This document shows, piece by piece, positions 43,568-51,927 of a stretch of 64,000 nt of DNA (position 1 is its first letter; every line of letters begins with the position of its first letter). The notes beneath the pieces were generated by a model. The model was given only the letters and a program-made list of their open reading frames with translations, was not told the origin of the DNA and did not search any database. This stretch comes from Clostridiales bacterium. Its GTDB lineage: Bacteria; Bacillota; Clostridia; Christensenellales; Aristaeellaceae. The stretch spans positions 1-64,000 of the forward strand of contig JAIKWZ010000014.1 of NCBI GenBank assembly GCA_024684375.1, written 5' to 3'. A program made the position numbers and the translations under genes.

Positions 43568-43596
43568 ATTATAGCAATAAACTCAATTGCTTTCAA
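43568..43596 (-). promoter_or_regulatory. Promoter of the amino-sugar operon
   Basis: On the minus strand TTGAAA (43596-43591), a 17-base spacer and an extended -10 TGCTATAAT (hexamer 43573-43568). The leader is about 130 bases. No gene is visible in 43597-43870. Confidence 0.88.
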
Positions 43597-43870
43597 GAAG
43601 GACTCGCGCATCGTTGTCCTGACAGATCGGTCCACCCGGGCCGGCATAGCTCAGCGTTCCTCTGGCAGGATCCGGAATATAATACCACAGATCGGGAGAG
43701 TTTTCAAATGCGCCGTTCACATTCCCGGAAATATGGCGGCTGAATGCGCCGCGCGCGGGAGGATAAAAGAGAACAGCTGCGCGCCGGGCGTCAGACAAAG
43801 ATCCTGTGCGTACGCCGGACAGTATCACGCTCTCGAGGCAAAGCCGAACAGACGGCTTTGCCGGAGTCAG

Positions 43871-43894
43871 AAAAACCACCCGCTTAGCGGGTGG
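43871..43894 (-). terminator. Terminator of glyA
   Basis: On the minus strand CCACCCGC, a TAA loop and GCGGGTGG are followed by five T residues, 47 bases past the glyA stop. Confidence 0.93.
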
Positions 43895-43941
43895 ACGGTA
43901 AATGACATATTGAGGACGTGGATCTGTCCGTTTAAGGATCG

Positions 43942-45192
43942 TTATTCGTACAAGGGGAAACGGTCGCACAGGGAGGCCACTCTCTTTTCAGCCTCAGGCA
44001 GGACGGCTTCACCGTATTCAGCCACGTCCGCAATGATGTTTCCGATCTCGGCCATCTCCGTTTCCTTCATGCCCCGGGTAGTGACTGCGGGAGTTCCGAC
44101 CCGCAGGCCGCTGGTCACAGTGGGTTTGAGGGGGTCGAAGGGCACGGCGTTTTTGTTTGCGGTGACCCGGACCCGGCCCAGCATTTCCTCCAGCGCTTTG
44201 CCTGTGACGCCGGAGCCGGTAAGGTTTATGAGCATAAGGTGGTTGTCGGTGCCGCCGGATACCAGCCTTAGGCCTCTCCCCGTCAGCGCGGCGGCAAGCG
44301 CCTTCGCGTTGAGCACGATCTGGTGCTGGTACACGGCAAATTCTGGCTGCATCGCCTCTTTAAAACACACGGCTTTCGCGGCGATCACGTGCATGAGCGG
44401 CCCGCCCTGGGAACCCGGGAAGATCGCCTTGTCTATGGCCTTGGCATACTGTTCGCGGCAGAGGATCATGCCGCCCCGGGGGCCGCGCAGGGTCTTGTGT
44501 GTAGTAGTGGTGACCACGTCCGCGTAGGGTACGGGAGAGGGATGCTCGCCCGCCGCGACCAGGCCCGCGATATGCGCCATATCCACCATGAGCATGGCAC
44601 CGGCTTCGTCGGCGATCTCGCGGAATCGGGGGAAATCTATTATCCTTGGATAGGCGCTGGCGCCGGCGACTATCAGCCGGGGCTGATGCTCAAGCGCCAG
44701 GCGGCGCACTTCGTCATAGTCTATAGTCTCGGTCTCTCTGTTCACGCCGTATGACACTATGTTATACAGCTTGCCGGACATGTTGACCGGACTGCCGTGC
44801 GTCAGATGCCCGCCGTGGGCCAGGCTCATTCCCAGAATGGTGTCGCCGGGATTCAGCAGCGCCTGGTACACGGCCAGGTTCGCCTGAGCGCCGGCATGGG
44901 GCTGGACGTTGGCGTGCTCGGCGCCGAACAGTTTGCAGGCACGTTCTATCGCTATTCGTTCCGCGGCATCCACCCAGTCACAGCCGCCGTAGTACCGCTT
45001 TCCGGGATAGCCTTCGGCGTACTTATTGGTAAAGTGCGAACCCATGGCGGCCAGCACCGCCCCGCTTACGAAGTTTTCGGAGGCTATGAGTTCGATGTGC
45101 TGCCTTTGGCGGGTCAGTTCTTTTTCAAGCGTTTCGGCGATTTCCGGATCAGTCTGCCGGACAAGTTCTATGTTATTCGTCAGTGAAAACAA
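43942..45192 (-). CDS. glyA: Serine hydroxymethyltransferase
   Basis: A pyridoxal-phosphate enzyme converting serine and tetrahydrofolate to glycine and methylene-tetrahydrofolate, the main source of one-carbon units. The 416-residue length is normal. [29 protein letters not shown] and [11 protein letters not shown] are conserved, and [19 protein letters not shown] contains the PLP Lys (about 233). It begins with TTG at 45192, 9 bases after GGAGGT. It is a single gene with its own terminator. I looked for a riboswitch in the leader (45193-45420) and saw none. Confidence 0.97.
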   Translation of the reverse strand: MFSLTNNIELVRQTDPEIAETLEKELTRQRQHIELIASENFVSGAVLAAMGSHFTNKYAEGYPGKRYYGGCDWVDAAERIAIERACKLFGAEHANVQPHAGAQANLAVYQALLNPGDTILGMSLAHGGHLTHGSPVNMSGKLYNIVSYGVNRETETIDYDEVRRLALEHQPRLIVAGASAYPRIIDFPRFREIADEAGAMLMVDMAHIAGLVAAGEHPSPVPYADVVTTTTHKTLRGPRGGMILCREQYAKAIDKAIFPGSQGGPLMHVIAAKAVCFKEAMQPEFAVYQHQIVLNAKALAAALTGRGLRLVSGGTDNHLMLINLTGSGVTGKALEEMLGRVRVTANKNAVPFDPLKPTVTSGLRVGTPAVTTRGMKETEMAEIGNIIADVAEYGEAVLPEAEKRVASLCDRFPLYE

Positions 45193-45420
45193 GGTTATCT
45201 ACCTCCAGATCGTGTTATCATATTCGCCGGACTCGGTCTACGCTGTATTTTGCCATGTCGGATCGGGCTCAATATCGGCATTTGGAGTACTGTATTGGAC
45301 CGATCCATATATTAATACCAGAAAACGGATCGAAATACAACTGTTTTTTCTTGAAGCGGTACAAAAAATTCAGTGTGGGAAAACAGCCGATACCGCAGGG
45401 GGTAAAAACAGAAGAGTATT

Positions 45421-45981
45421 CTATCTGTCTTGAGAGACATCTGTATCCTCTGCATGACTATAATTGAAATGCGATACCATTATTTTTTCTTTTAGTTTTC
45501 GTATTTCATTTGCCCTCATCAGTATTTTTTCTTTCCAGTCATCATCCTGTGCGTCAAGCTGATAAGTCGGAAAGCCATACTGGCGTCCCATTGTGCAGAT
45601 AACCGTCTCGTCATCCACATGAAGAGATATGCGATATTTACTTGGCATTTTTTGCGGCAGCACGGTGCCGCTCCCCTTCTGAACTTCCCGTAAATGCCTT
45701 TCTCCGTTTACGATCCCGTCGAAGCATACTCCATATAAACGGAAAAGCATTCGGATATATCTTTCCGAACGAAATGATGATGTATAGACCCAGACTTCAT
45801 AACCCAAACGCTGAAGCTCCCTGATAAGTTCAGGCGTACCGAGGCGAAGTCTTTCCGTGAATATCCTGCTGAACGGAAATCTCAGCTTTGGTTCAGTCTT
45901 ATGCGTCTGCGGCGAAACAAACAGCACTTCATCCAGATCGAATGATACGCGCATTTTCGTTTCTATCGTGTTATGCTTCAT
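45421..45981 (-). CDS. HAD-like hydrolase
   Basis: A 186-residue haloacid-dehalogenase-fold protein. RVSFDLDEVLFVSPQ holds the nucleophile pair Asp15 and Asp17, YEVWVYTSSFRSERYIRMLF has the motif II Thr/Ser, and ISLHVDDETVICTMGRQYGF contributes the motif IV acidic pair. It probably removes phosphate from a small metabolite. Its start overlaps the end of a broken paralogue by 11 bases, showing a tandem duplication read as one unit. The codons are more AT-rich than glyA next door. Confidence 0.8.
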   Translation of the reverse strand: MKHNTIETKMRVSFDLDEVLFVSPQTHKTEPKLRFPFSRIFTERLRLGTPELIRELQRLGYEVWVYTSSFRSERYIRMLFRLYGVCFDGIVNGERHLREVQKGSGTVLPQKMPSKYRISLHVDDETVICTMGRQYGFPTYQLDAQDDDWKEKILMRANEIRKLKEKIMVSHFNYSHAEDTDVSQDR

Positions 45982-46294
45982 TTTTATCGATTTCCTCGAT
46001 AATGCCCATTATCTCCTGAGCCCATGATGCGTCAGATCCGCTGAGCTTATAATCTTTATACGCTTTTGCCCAGCTTTCGACGCATAAGACTGAATCATTA
46101 TCGATGTGCAGGGTGACCTTATACTTTTGGGCAAGCAACTCAGTCAGTTTCTTCTTTTCCGCTTCGTTTGCCTTTTCGCTGCGACCCGAGCCTGTTACGA
46201 TGCCCGTGACCTTCACATGGCGCAGCTCAAACAGGCGCTTTATATACTCCATTGAATAGTATTTCGAAGTATATACCCAAATGTCATACGCTGA
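45971..46294 (-). pseudogene. 5'-truncated HAD-hydrolase paralogue
   Basis: The frame read on the minus strand from 46294 begins AYDIWVYTSKYYSMEYIKRL, which aligns with motif II (YEVWVYTSSF) of the intact HAD gene downstream. It continues through KVTLHIDNDSVLCVESWAKA, the motif IV region. The N-terminal third with the catalytic DxD is missing, and an in-frame TAA (46297-46295) lies directly upstream. An ATG at 46252 could still give a 93-residue fragment, but without the nucleophile. It is one half of a decayed tandem duplication. Confidence 0.75.
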
Positions 46295-46339
46295 TTAATG
46301 CGGATATACAAAAGAAACTATATGCTTCCGCTTCCACGG

Positions 46340-46579
46340 CTAAATATCGTAGTCGCGTTTCCTGTTTTCGTCGTAGTTCAGCAGTTCCTGCCAAGTGATC
46401 CCTTTTTCAAGTGCCGCCTTGTATACTGCCTCTTGGTTCTTATACGGACCGGTTTCCCACATTGAAACATATTCTGTTATTCCATGCACCCGCACATACT
46501 CGTAAAGGTACGGGAGGTCTTTCTTGTGGGACTCAATCGCCTTCGGGATTCGCAGGAGCCCGCTATTCTCGTCAGCCAT
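46340..46579 (-). CDS. Small protein of unknown function
   Basis: A 79-residue soluble protein that I do not recognise, rich in Tyr, Glu and Lys (YLYEYVRVHGITEYVSMWET near the middle). It has an excellent GGAGG ribosome site 8 bases before the ATG and a strong promoter just upstream, so it is almost certainly expressed. It lies upstream of the broken and intact HAD genes and may share their transcript. Being next to an integration-site fossil, it may belong to an acquired segment. Confidence 0.65.
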   Translation of the reverse strand: MADENSGLLRIPKAIESHKKDLPYLYEYVRVHGITEYVSMWETGPYKNQEAVYKAALEKGITWQELLNYDENRKRDYDI

Positions 46580-46610
46580 GATTAAACACCTCCATCTTCT
46601 TCATGTAGAC

Positions 46611-46639
46611 ATTATACAGTGAAGGCGTAAACAGCACAA
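46611..46639 (-). promoter_or_regulatory. Promoter of the small-protein/HAD unit
   Basis: On the minus strand TTGTGC (46639-46634), a 17-base spacer and TATAAT (46616-46611) lie about 30 bases before the ATG at 46579. Confidence 0.8.
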
Positions 46640-46815
46640 GCATGGTATCCGGACGGTTGAAGAAACCGATAAAGAACAAGAAAAGTATTCCATAAACCGA
46701 CCTGACAACTTTGTTATCAAGTCAATCTGAATCGTCATTTTGAGGCAAACACACTTGAGTGTTATCAAACCCTGATAACAAATCCAAAAAGTATTATCAA
46801 ATGGCAGAAGTAAAT

Positions 46816-46847
46816 CACCGGGCAGAGACTGCTCGGTGGTTTTTTTA
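46816..46847 (+). terminator. Plus-strand terminator without an evident gene
   Basis: CACCGGGCAG and CTGCTCGGTG form a stem with one G-T pair and a 3-base loop, followed by GTTTTTTT. No plus-strand gene precedes it now, so it probably ended a gene that has been lost. Confidence 0.85.
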
Positions 46848-46867
46848 TTTTGTGTAAATATAAGGAA

Positions 46868-46910
46868 TGACACGCCCGGCGGGATTCGAACCTACGGCCT
46901 TTCGCTTAGG
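46868..46910 (-). pseudogene. 3' half of a tRNA-Arg (CCT), integration-site remnant
   Basis: The minus strand reads from the anticodon loop (CCTAA) through the 3' anticodon stem (GCGAA), variable loop, T-arm with TTCGAAT and acceptor 3' strand (CGGGCGT plus G) to TCA where CCA would stand. The 5' half is absent. Tyrosine-integrase elements typically use exactly this segment, anticodon loop to 3' end, as the attachment core. The piece is therefore best explained as an att remnant. One T-stem mismatch and the TCA end indicate decay. Confidence 0.7.
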
Positions 46911-47163
46911 TATCCCCTCACCGCCTTGCTATGTCTTTGTCGATCTTTGACGGTTTTAGCGGTTCTTTGACGGAGCTAATTGGGCACTGTGCCGGAATTT
47001 ATCGATTTAAGTCGCCTCTGGCAGATGGGCAATTGCTATCATATTCTTATAAAGTCAACAAAAGGTGTTTGGTCGTTTGTCGGTGTTACAACTTTGTTAT
47101 CAGATCAGTAGTACAGTACATTATACTGGATTTTGAGTGCATTTACTCCTGTTTTCAAACGAA

Positions 47164-47652
47164 CTATCCCTTACACCCGGCGCAGAAATCCATTATCTTT
47201 ACATCATTTTCAGGCTTTGGTTTGTCCTTGGGATCGATCAGTACGAGCGTAGCCGCAAGCGTTGCCCCGCCCAGGCACTCTGAAAGCTTTCTGAATGCCT
47301 TCTCCGCACCGCTGCCGCCCTGACAGGCGAAGGCGGCGATGCGTTTGCTCTTCAATTCTTCCAGATGATCCCGCGCAAAGGTTCGCAGCGGCGGCGTAAC
47401 ATTGCCTGCCCAGACAGGGAAGCCGAAGATGACCTGATCGTATTTTTCCGCATGGAATTCATAAGGCTTGAGCGTTGGCGTCTCCGCCATTACGGCGCTC
47501 TTGCCGCCCCAGAGGAATTTCCTGATCCCCTTGTCCGGGTATTGCTTCTCCGGCTGGATCTCGATCACATCAGCGTGCAGCTCCGACGCAATTTTCTTCG
47601 CCACGTACGCGGTGTTCCCGTGCATGGAGTAGTAGACTATGACAGTGTTCAT
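47164..47652 (-). CDS. Flavodoxin-fold protein, copy 2
   Basis: A 162-residue paralogue of the flavodoxin at 35855-36340. VIVYYSMHGNTAYVAKKIA is the FMN phosphate loop, VIFGFPVWAGNVTPPLRTFA and AAFACQGGSGAEKAFRKL line the flavin, and it ends with a CAGC Cys pair where copy 1 has CEQC. Its codons are more GC-rich than copy 1. AAGGAGGA lies 6 bases before the ATG. The two copies lie in opposite orientation about 11 kb apart. It stands alone between the tRNA-Arg fragment and the glycosidase pair. Confidence 0.93.
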   Translation of the reverse strand: MNTVIVYYSMHGNTAYVAKKIASELHADVIEIQPEKQYPDKGIRKFLWGGKSAVMAETPTLKPYEFHAEKYDQVIFGFPVWAGNVTPPLRTFARDHLEELKSKRIAAFACQGGSGAEKAFRKLSECLGGATLAATLVLIDPKDKPKPENDVKIMDFCAGCKG

Positions 47653-47733
47653 GACGCTCCTCCTTTATCAATCGATGCAAGCATCAGGCGAGAGTTCTCA
47701 TTAACTTCGATACGCGCCGATTCGCGAACAGGT

Positions 47734-49221
47734 TTATTTTGTGCCTCTGACACGCAGGCACACAGAGCCCACGCATCCCTCGGTGAGAACGCGCCCGTTC
47801 TCGATTATGCACGGCAGATTCGAAAAAAGCGTTTGCGCCGTTTGACCGCGCCTGAGCTTTAACTCGAGGCGGCGGGGTTCGTCAGCGAAATGATCCATGT
47901 AGACGTATTCCTCATCGTTGTATGGAATCGTGTACATCAGGGCGTCGTCGCAGGTCGGCGTGAAATATTTCCTGTATGCTGCGCCTCTGATGCGCGAAAA
48001 GCCGAGCGCATCGCCTTTCCCTTTACGCGCTCTTTGTGCGTTGAGCTCCCCGCCCAGGAACGTCGGATAGCTCTTGCAGGACTTTACCAGCGTGCCCGCC
48101 TCTGTTATATGCCGAGCGCGGTACGAGGGTTCACCGTCAGCCACAGGCAGATAACCGCTCGCAAAGCCAACGACCCTGCGGCCGTTTTCGTCGCTCAAAA
48201 AATCGATCTGTCTGTCCGGCGGGGCGTCAGTGCTAAACCAGGTATCGCTCGTAAGCAGGAGTCTTTCGGGCATAGTGTCGCGGCGCGTCGTGTAAGGATG
48301 CGAAAAGTCGTATGTTTTTCCGCATTTCGTTACAGGCTTGAGTCCCGGAATATACCTTGAAACTCCGCCGCCAAAGGCGTCACACTTAAGCTGGTGCATG
48401 ATGCCGAGGAAGCAGTCTATCTTTGTGCCTCTGAGCGCTTCCGCGCCAAACTCGGTTATCACGGTCCCATCGTCCTCAAAGCGATAAACCAGGCTCATCC
48501 GCGCCAGCGCCTTGCCCTCGTTCAGAGGCGGCGTGATCTCGCCTCTATTTTTAGCTTTTCTTATCGCTTCCGCGACCGTGGCGGGGTTGATTATCTCGTA
48601 AGTCTCCCTTATTTCGACTCGGTCACAGCCCTTGACTTCGTCTTTTATCTCAGCTGACTTTCCGTCTTTGAAAAACAGTGCCTTTCGCTCTGTGTGCCGG
48701 ATCGCGGGGATCAATTGTATACCGCACTCCTGACACCACGGAACGATCCCGGCTGAGTCCGTATCCACAGGCGTCAGGCAGCCGGTGATCCTGTCCGCGA
48801 ATCGATAATCCATTTCGGATGTGCCTATGTTATCTGACAGAAACAGCAGCGTATCGCGGCTTTCTGTCTTCATAAGCGTAAAACCCAGGCCGCTTTCGTC
48901 TTTCCAGAGACTGCCGGTATCCTTTTCAGAAAGCTTATGAGCAGGCGCGGTAACCCTGATCAGGCAGGGCTGGCCGTGGTTGCCGCCAATGTCCTCGCCG
49001 TTTATGACCAATGGCGGGCATTCATCCGTTGAAAAAGCGAGCACCCTGTCGGCATGCCAGATGTCAGCCTGTTCCTTGTCACAAAGCGCGGCAAGCCTGA
49101 AATCAACGGGCGAGTTTTGCCCCGGAACTGCTTCGAGGCCGCGCATGATCTGCAATAGATCGTATCTTTCCGAAAACGCCGTGCGCACCGCGAGGTCTGC
49201 GCCGCTCTTTGACGCGTCCAT
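47734..49221 (-). CDS. Unknown protein in a glycosidase cluster
   Basis: A 495-residue protein that I do not recognise. It looks beta-rich, with no signal peptide or membrane segment. Notable stretches are GIVPWCQECGIQLIPAIRHT, ALARMSLVYRFEDDGTVITE and DFSHPYTTRRDTMPERLLLT. It lies 178 bases after a propeller-type glycosidase gene on the same strand, so a role in processing the same sugar is plausible. The start is odd. The good GAGGAGGTG site is 5 bases before an out-of-frame ATG (49230-ish) and 14 bases before the in-frame ATG used here, with TGA in frame in between. Confidence 0.6.
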   Translation of the reverse strand: MDASKSGADLAVRTAFSERYDLLQIMRGLEAVPGQNSPVDFRLAALCDKEQADIWHADRVLAFSTDECPPLVINGEDIGGNHGQPCLIRVTAPAHKLSEKDTGSLWKDESGLGFTLMKTESRDTLLFLSDNIGTSEMDYRFADRITGCLTPVDTDSAGIVPWCQECGIQLIPAIRHTERKALFFKDGKSAEIKDEVKGCDRVEIRETYEIINPATVAEAIRKAKNRGEITPPLNEGKALARMSLVYRFEDDGTVITEFGAEALRGTKIDCFLGIMHQLKCDAFGGGVSRYIPGLKPVTKCGKTYDFSHPYTTRRDTMPERLLLTSDTWFSTDAPPDRQIDFLSDENGRRVVGFASGYLPVADGEPSYRARHITEAGTLVKSCKSYPTFLGGELNAQRARKGKGDALGFSRIRGAAYRKYFTPTCDDALMYTIPYNDEEYVYMDHFADEPRRLELKLRRGQTAQTLFSNLPCIIENGRVLTEGCVGSVCLRVRGTK

Positions 49222-49399
49222 AGTTTTTCATTACACCTCCTCGATGACCTGTATATTCACAGTACCAAACCACCTGCATTCTGCTACCTGTTTCTGAAAT
49301 GCTCATTTTTCTGAGACCCATGCGTGACAACTTGGGTCCCGGGCTTCCTGCGCAGCATGTCGATGGCTGTTTCCGGATGTCTGCTTCTTCCGTTTCAGT

Positions 49400-50761
49400 T
49401 CATATTTCGGACACGACACCTGTTGCCCTGTATCTTGCGGACTGTGTATTGGTCAGCGGCTGCAGGTTTCCGTGTATGGAGTATAAGGCGCCGTTTTTCA
49501 GTTTTATCTCCAGGATTATTATGCGGTCCTTGAGTTTATCCGGGCTGCCGCCGCTAAAGCGCGGTTTCCAGCATATGCTGTCGCCGCTGAAGCTTTGGCA
49601 GTCGCCATGGTCAAAGCCCACTGCGCTCACATCCGTACCCCAAGCTTGGGAAGCGGGGTCTTCTCCGCACGTGTCTATGATAGCCATTGTCGCGTGTTCG
49701 GCACACAGATTCACGCATATATCCCCGCCTCCGTAAAGGTATTCGCGTGTGGTGACCGTCGCTTCATCCTCGCCGGCATTCAGCGCAATAAACCCATCTT
49801 TCCTCAGGCGATATATGCGTATTCGTCCGCTTTGATGATTTCTGAATGCAGCTCCGTGGGCTTCCGGTGTCATCGCGCAGTACAGTAAGATCTCCCGGTT
49901 TACCGTCAAACGCGCGCAGGAAAGCCAGAACATGGCCGGCTTGCCTGTATAATCCGGAAGGAAAGATGTTCTCAGCGATCTTAAAAAGTGATGCCCGTCC
50001 CATGAATACGCAAGCTGCGGGATGATATTGCCAGGCTCAAATTTCGTTTTTCTGGAAGCTGCGTTGTCTGTATAAAGCAGCGGAAAACCTATATACATAC
50101 CCGCATATTCGAATGCGCTCATGCCGTATACCTCGTCCAGGGCGCCGTCTAATGTGTCCTGATGCAGGCAAAGTTCAAATGGGGTGTAATGCTTAAAATC
50201 CTTTGTATCGCAATAGCCGACACATCTGTTGCCCCAGGTTTGGCGGCGCAGTATGGTATAACACTGCCTGACCGCGTTGAAGAACACACCCCCCACCGGC
50301 TCACAGCCCCAGTCGGGGATCTCGTCAAGGAAACTGTTCCACTTGATAAGATCCGGTGAAGAGAAAATCTGCGCGCGTACATAAAACCGTTTTTGATCAT
50401 ACCTGGTCAGAATGAGCTTATATTTTTCTGCCGGCGGAGCGAAAACATCCTCCAGAATGCAGAACGTTTCCTCCCCGCCCGCAAGCGGCATTATTTCGTT
50501 TGTGCCGTTTCGTTTCAAGGGACTGAAGTTTATTCCGTCATGTGAAGCCGCTGCCAGGAGTGCGAACTGGCCCGTGCTCCGGTTTCTGCCCATATACAGC
50601 ATGACCGTTTCTCCGTCTTTCTCAAAAACCCATGGAGAAAAATAGTCCGTGCTGTAATCAGGATCATAATACTCGTTTATCAATTCCGGCACACCGTATC
50701 TGCGCTGCGTTCCCGCACGCCCCAGAAGACGGTAATCATCAAAGAAGAGTTCTGTATACAT
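49400..50761 (-). CDS. Five-bladed beta-propeller glycosidase-like protein (GH32/43/130-like)
   Basis: A 453-residue cytoplasmic protein. The N-terminal DYSTDYFSPWVFEKDGETVM, LLAAASHDGINFSPLKRNG, CILEDVFAPPAEKYKLILTR and IFSSPDLIKWNSFLDEIPDW are the repeated blade patterns of propeller glycosidases and phosphorylases. The final 100 residues form a beta-sandwich such as follows GH32 and related propellers. Catalytic residues cannot be assigned without alignment. GGAGGAACAAGT precedes the ATG. It is the first gene of a two-gene unit with the unknown protein at 47734-49221. Confidence 0.75.
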   Translation of the reverse strand: MYTELFFDDYRLLGRAGTQRRYGVPELINEYYDPDYSTDYFSPWVFEKDGETVMLYMGRNRSTGQFALLAAASHDGINFSPLKRNGTNEIMPLAGGEETFCILEDVFAPPAEKYKLILTRYDQKRFYVRAQIFSSPDLIKWNSFLDEIPDWGCEPVGGVFFNAVRQCYTILRRQTWGNRCVGYCDTKDFKHYTPFELCLHQDTLDGALDEVYGMSAFEYAGMYIGFPLLYTDNAASRKTKFEPGNIIPQLAYSWDGHHFLRSLRTSFLPDYTGKPAMFWLSCARLTVNREILLYCAMTPEAHGAAFRNHQSGRIRIYRLRKDGFIALNAGEDEATVTTREYLYGGGDICVNLCAEHATMAIIDTCGEDPASQAWGTDVSAVGFDHGDCQSFSGDSICWKPRFSGGSPDKLKDRIIILEIKLKNGALYSIHGNLQPLTNTQSARYRATGVVSEI

Positions 50762-50795
50762 ACTTGTTCCTCCAAATATGGATAAGTTCCGGAAA

Positions 50796-51107
50796 TTATA
50801 CTGATCGACTTAATGTTTTATATCTGATCGCGGACAGTTTACACAGCGCGCAGTTTGTAATGGGCAGGCTGCAGATGATCGCCGAAACGCTGTTCAACGT
50901 CCCGATATGCCATCTGTCGCCATAGCGCAGCAATTGGGGCATGATTACATACTCTTTCCCGCCGACAGTTGATACGGCGATCACACCAGCCAGTTCGTCC
51001 GCACCGTATAACACACGGTATCTTTCTTCTGCCTTCTGAATGCTTTCTGCGGTGAAACCGGGTACATATTCAGATGGCGGGAAAAAGCGGGCGATGATAT
51101 TCTTGTT
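50796..51107 (-). pseudogene. N-terminally truncated gene fragment
   Basis: The minus-strand frame from 51107 reads NKNIIARFFPPSEYVPGFTA, then KAEERYRVLYGADELAGVIA and MPQLLRYGDRWHIGTLNSVS, and ends at 50796. It has the composition of a real C-terminal domain but has no ATG and no ribosome site, and it begins directly after a TGA. The family is not recognised. It overlaps the tail of the rtcB pseudogene in another frame, so a deletion has joined two unrelated gene ends. Confidence 0.55.
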
Positions 51108-51576
51108 TCATTTCTCTTCTTTTTATAAGCGTTATCACATCGATGATATCATCGAGCGACTTGTATGCCATAGGAGCTTCGTTAATCGTGCTTTCAGTAA
51201 CTGCAGTCGAGTAGATGCCGCTCATTGAGGCTTTATAAGCCCCCAGGTCGATACTCTCTTTAGCCTTGGATCAGGACATGAGTATGCCGGCACAGTGAGG
51301 CGCGGAATAGTTCCAGTCAGGGTTTCCTTTTCCCAAAGCGATAACGGAGCCGTCGCGCATGTTGATGGGTATCAGCACTTTCTAGCCTTTATGTGCGGCA
51401 ATAGCACCCTTCCGCAAAATCATCTCGTCAGTATCAATATAATTGTGAATGGTGTGAAAAGCGTCGCTGGCGGTCATGCCTGTCTTCTTCAAAATGGTCT
51501 CAGCCATTAGTTCACGGCTTCTGCGTGCAAAACGCTGGCAAATCAGAAGTATATAATCACCCTTTACAGCACGTAG
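51070..51576 (-). pseudogene. rtcB: RtcB RNA ligase pseudogene (C-terminal part)
   Basis: On the minus strand one frame reads ICQRFARRSRELMAETILKK, then VLIPINMRDGSVIALGKGNP, DWNYSAPHCAGILMS, SKAKESIDLGAYKASMSGIY and STAVTESTINEAPMAYKSLD. This is the C-terminal third of RtcB, the GTP-dependent RNA 3'-phosphate ligase. It is broken by in-frame TAG (51384-51382) and TGA (51273-51271). The TGA replaces an Arg codon right after the SAPHGAGR motif, whose Gly is also changed to Cys. The N-terminal two-thirds and the usual end (YNFKA) are gone. Confidence 0.85.
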
Positions 51577-51927
51577 TCATAGTGTAACCTCTTCCTTCAA
51601 TAGATTCAAGGCGTCTCACAAAAAACAGCATAATAATATTCCGAATGATAACCATAGATTGCTGATAATCTGGTACTAAACCGTTACTCGTCGCTTCATA
51701 TGACTTCTTAATTATATCATCTAGGAAGTGATTTTCCCAGTCTGTATATCACCACTCGTCTGAGTAGACTTCGACATAAAAACCTAGTTTAATTCAGCTG
51801 ATGAAGCATACATCAAATCTTAACCAAACTTAACTGCCAGCCTTCATTATCAAGCGTATATATAGATGTCAGCCGATGATAATGCGGCTGTGAAAGAAAA
51901 AATACAACAAACTGGAGATATAAAATC

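Larger units (their letters stand above)
46705..47102. repeat. 15-bp direct repeat and scattered GTTATCA motifs
   Basis: ACAACTTTGTTATCA occurs at 46705-46719 and again at 47088-47102. Further TTATCA or inverted TGATAA copies lie between 46750 and 46800. They surround the terminator and the tRNA-Arg fragment. Such repeats are typical of recombinase arm sites or element ends. No recombinase gene remains. Confidence 0.55.

Noticed and set aside
45193..45420. Possible glycine or folate riboswitch upstream of glyA
   Set aside because: I looked for the conserved cores of glycine, THF and ZTP riboswitches and found none; the leader has no strong pairing.
46601..46873. 90-codon minus-strand frame next to the tRNA-Arg fragment
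   Set aside because: It covers a terminator, the direct repeat and a promoter. No ribosome site or domain is present.
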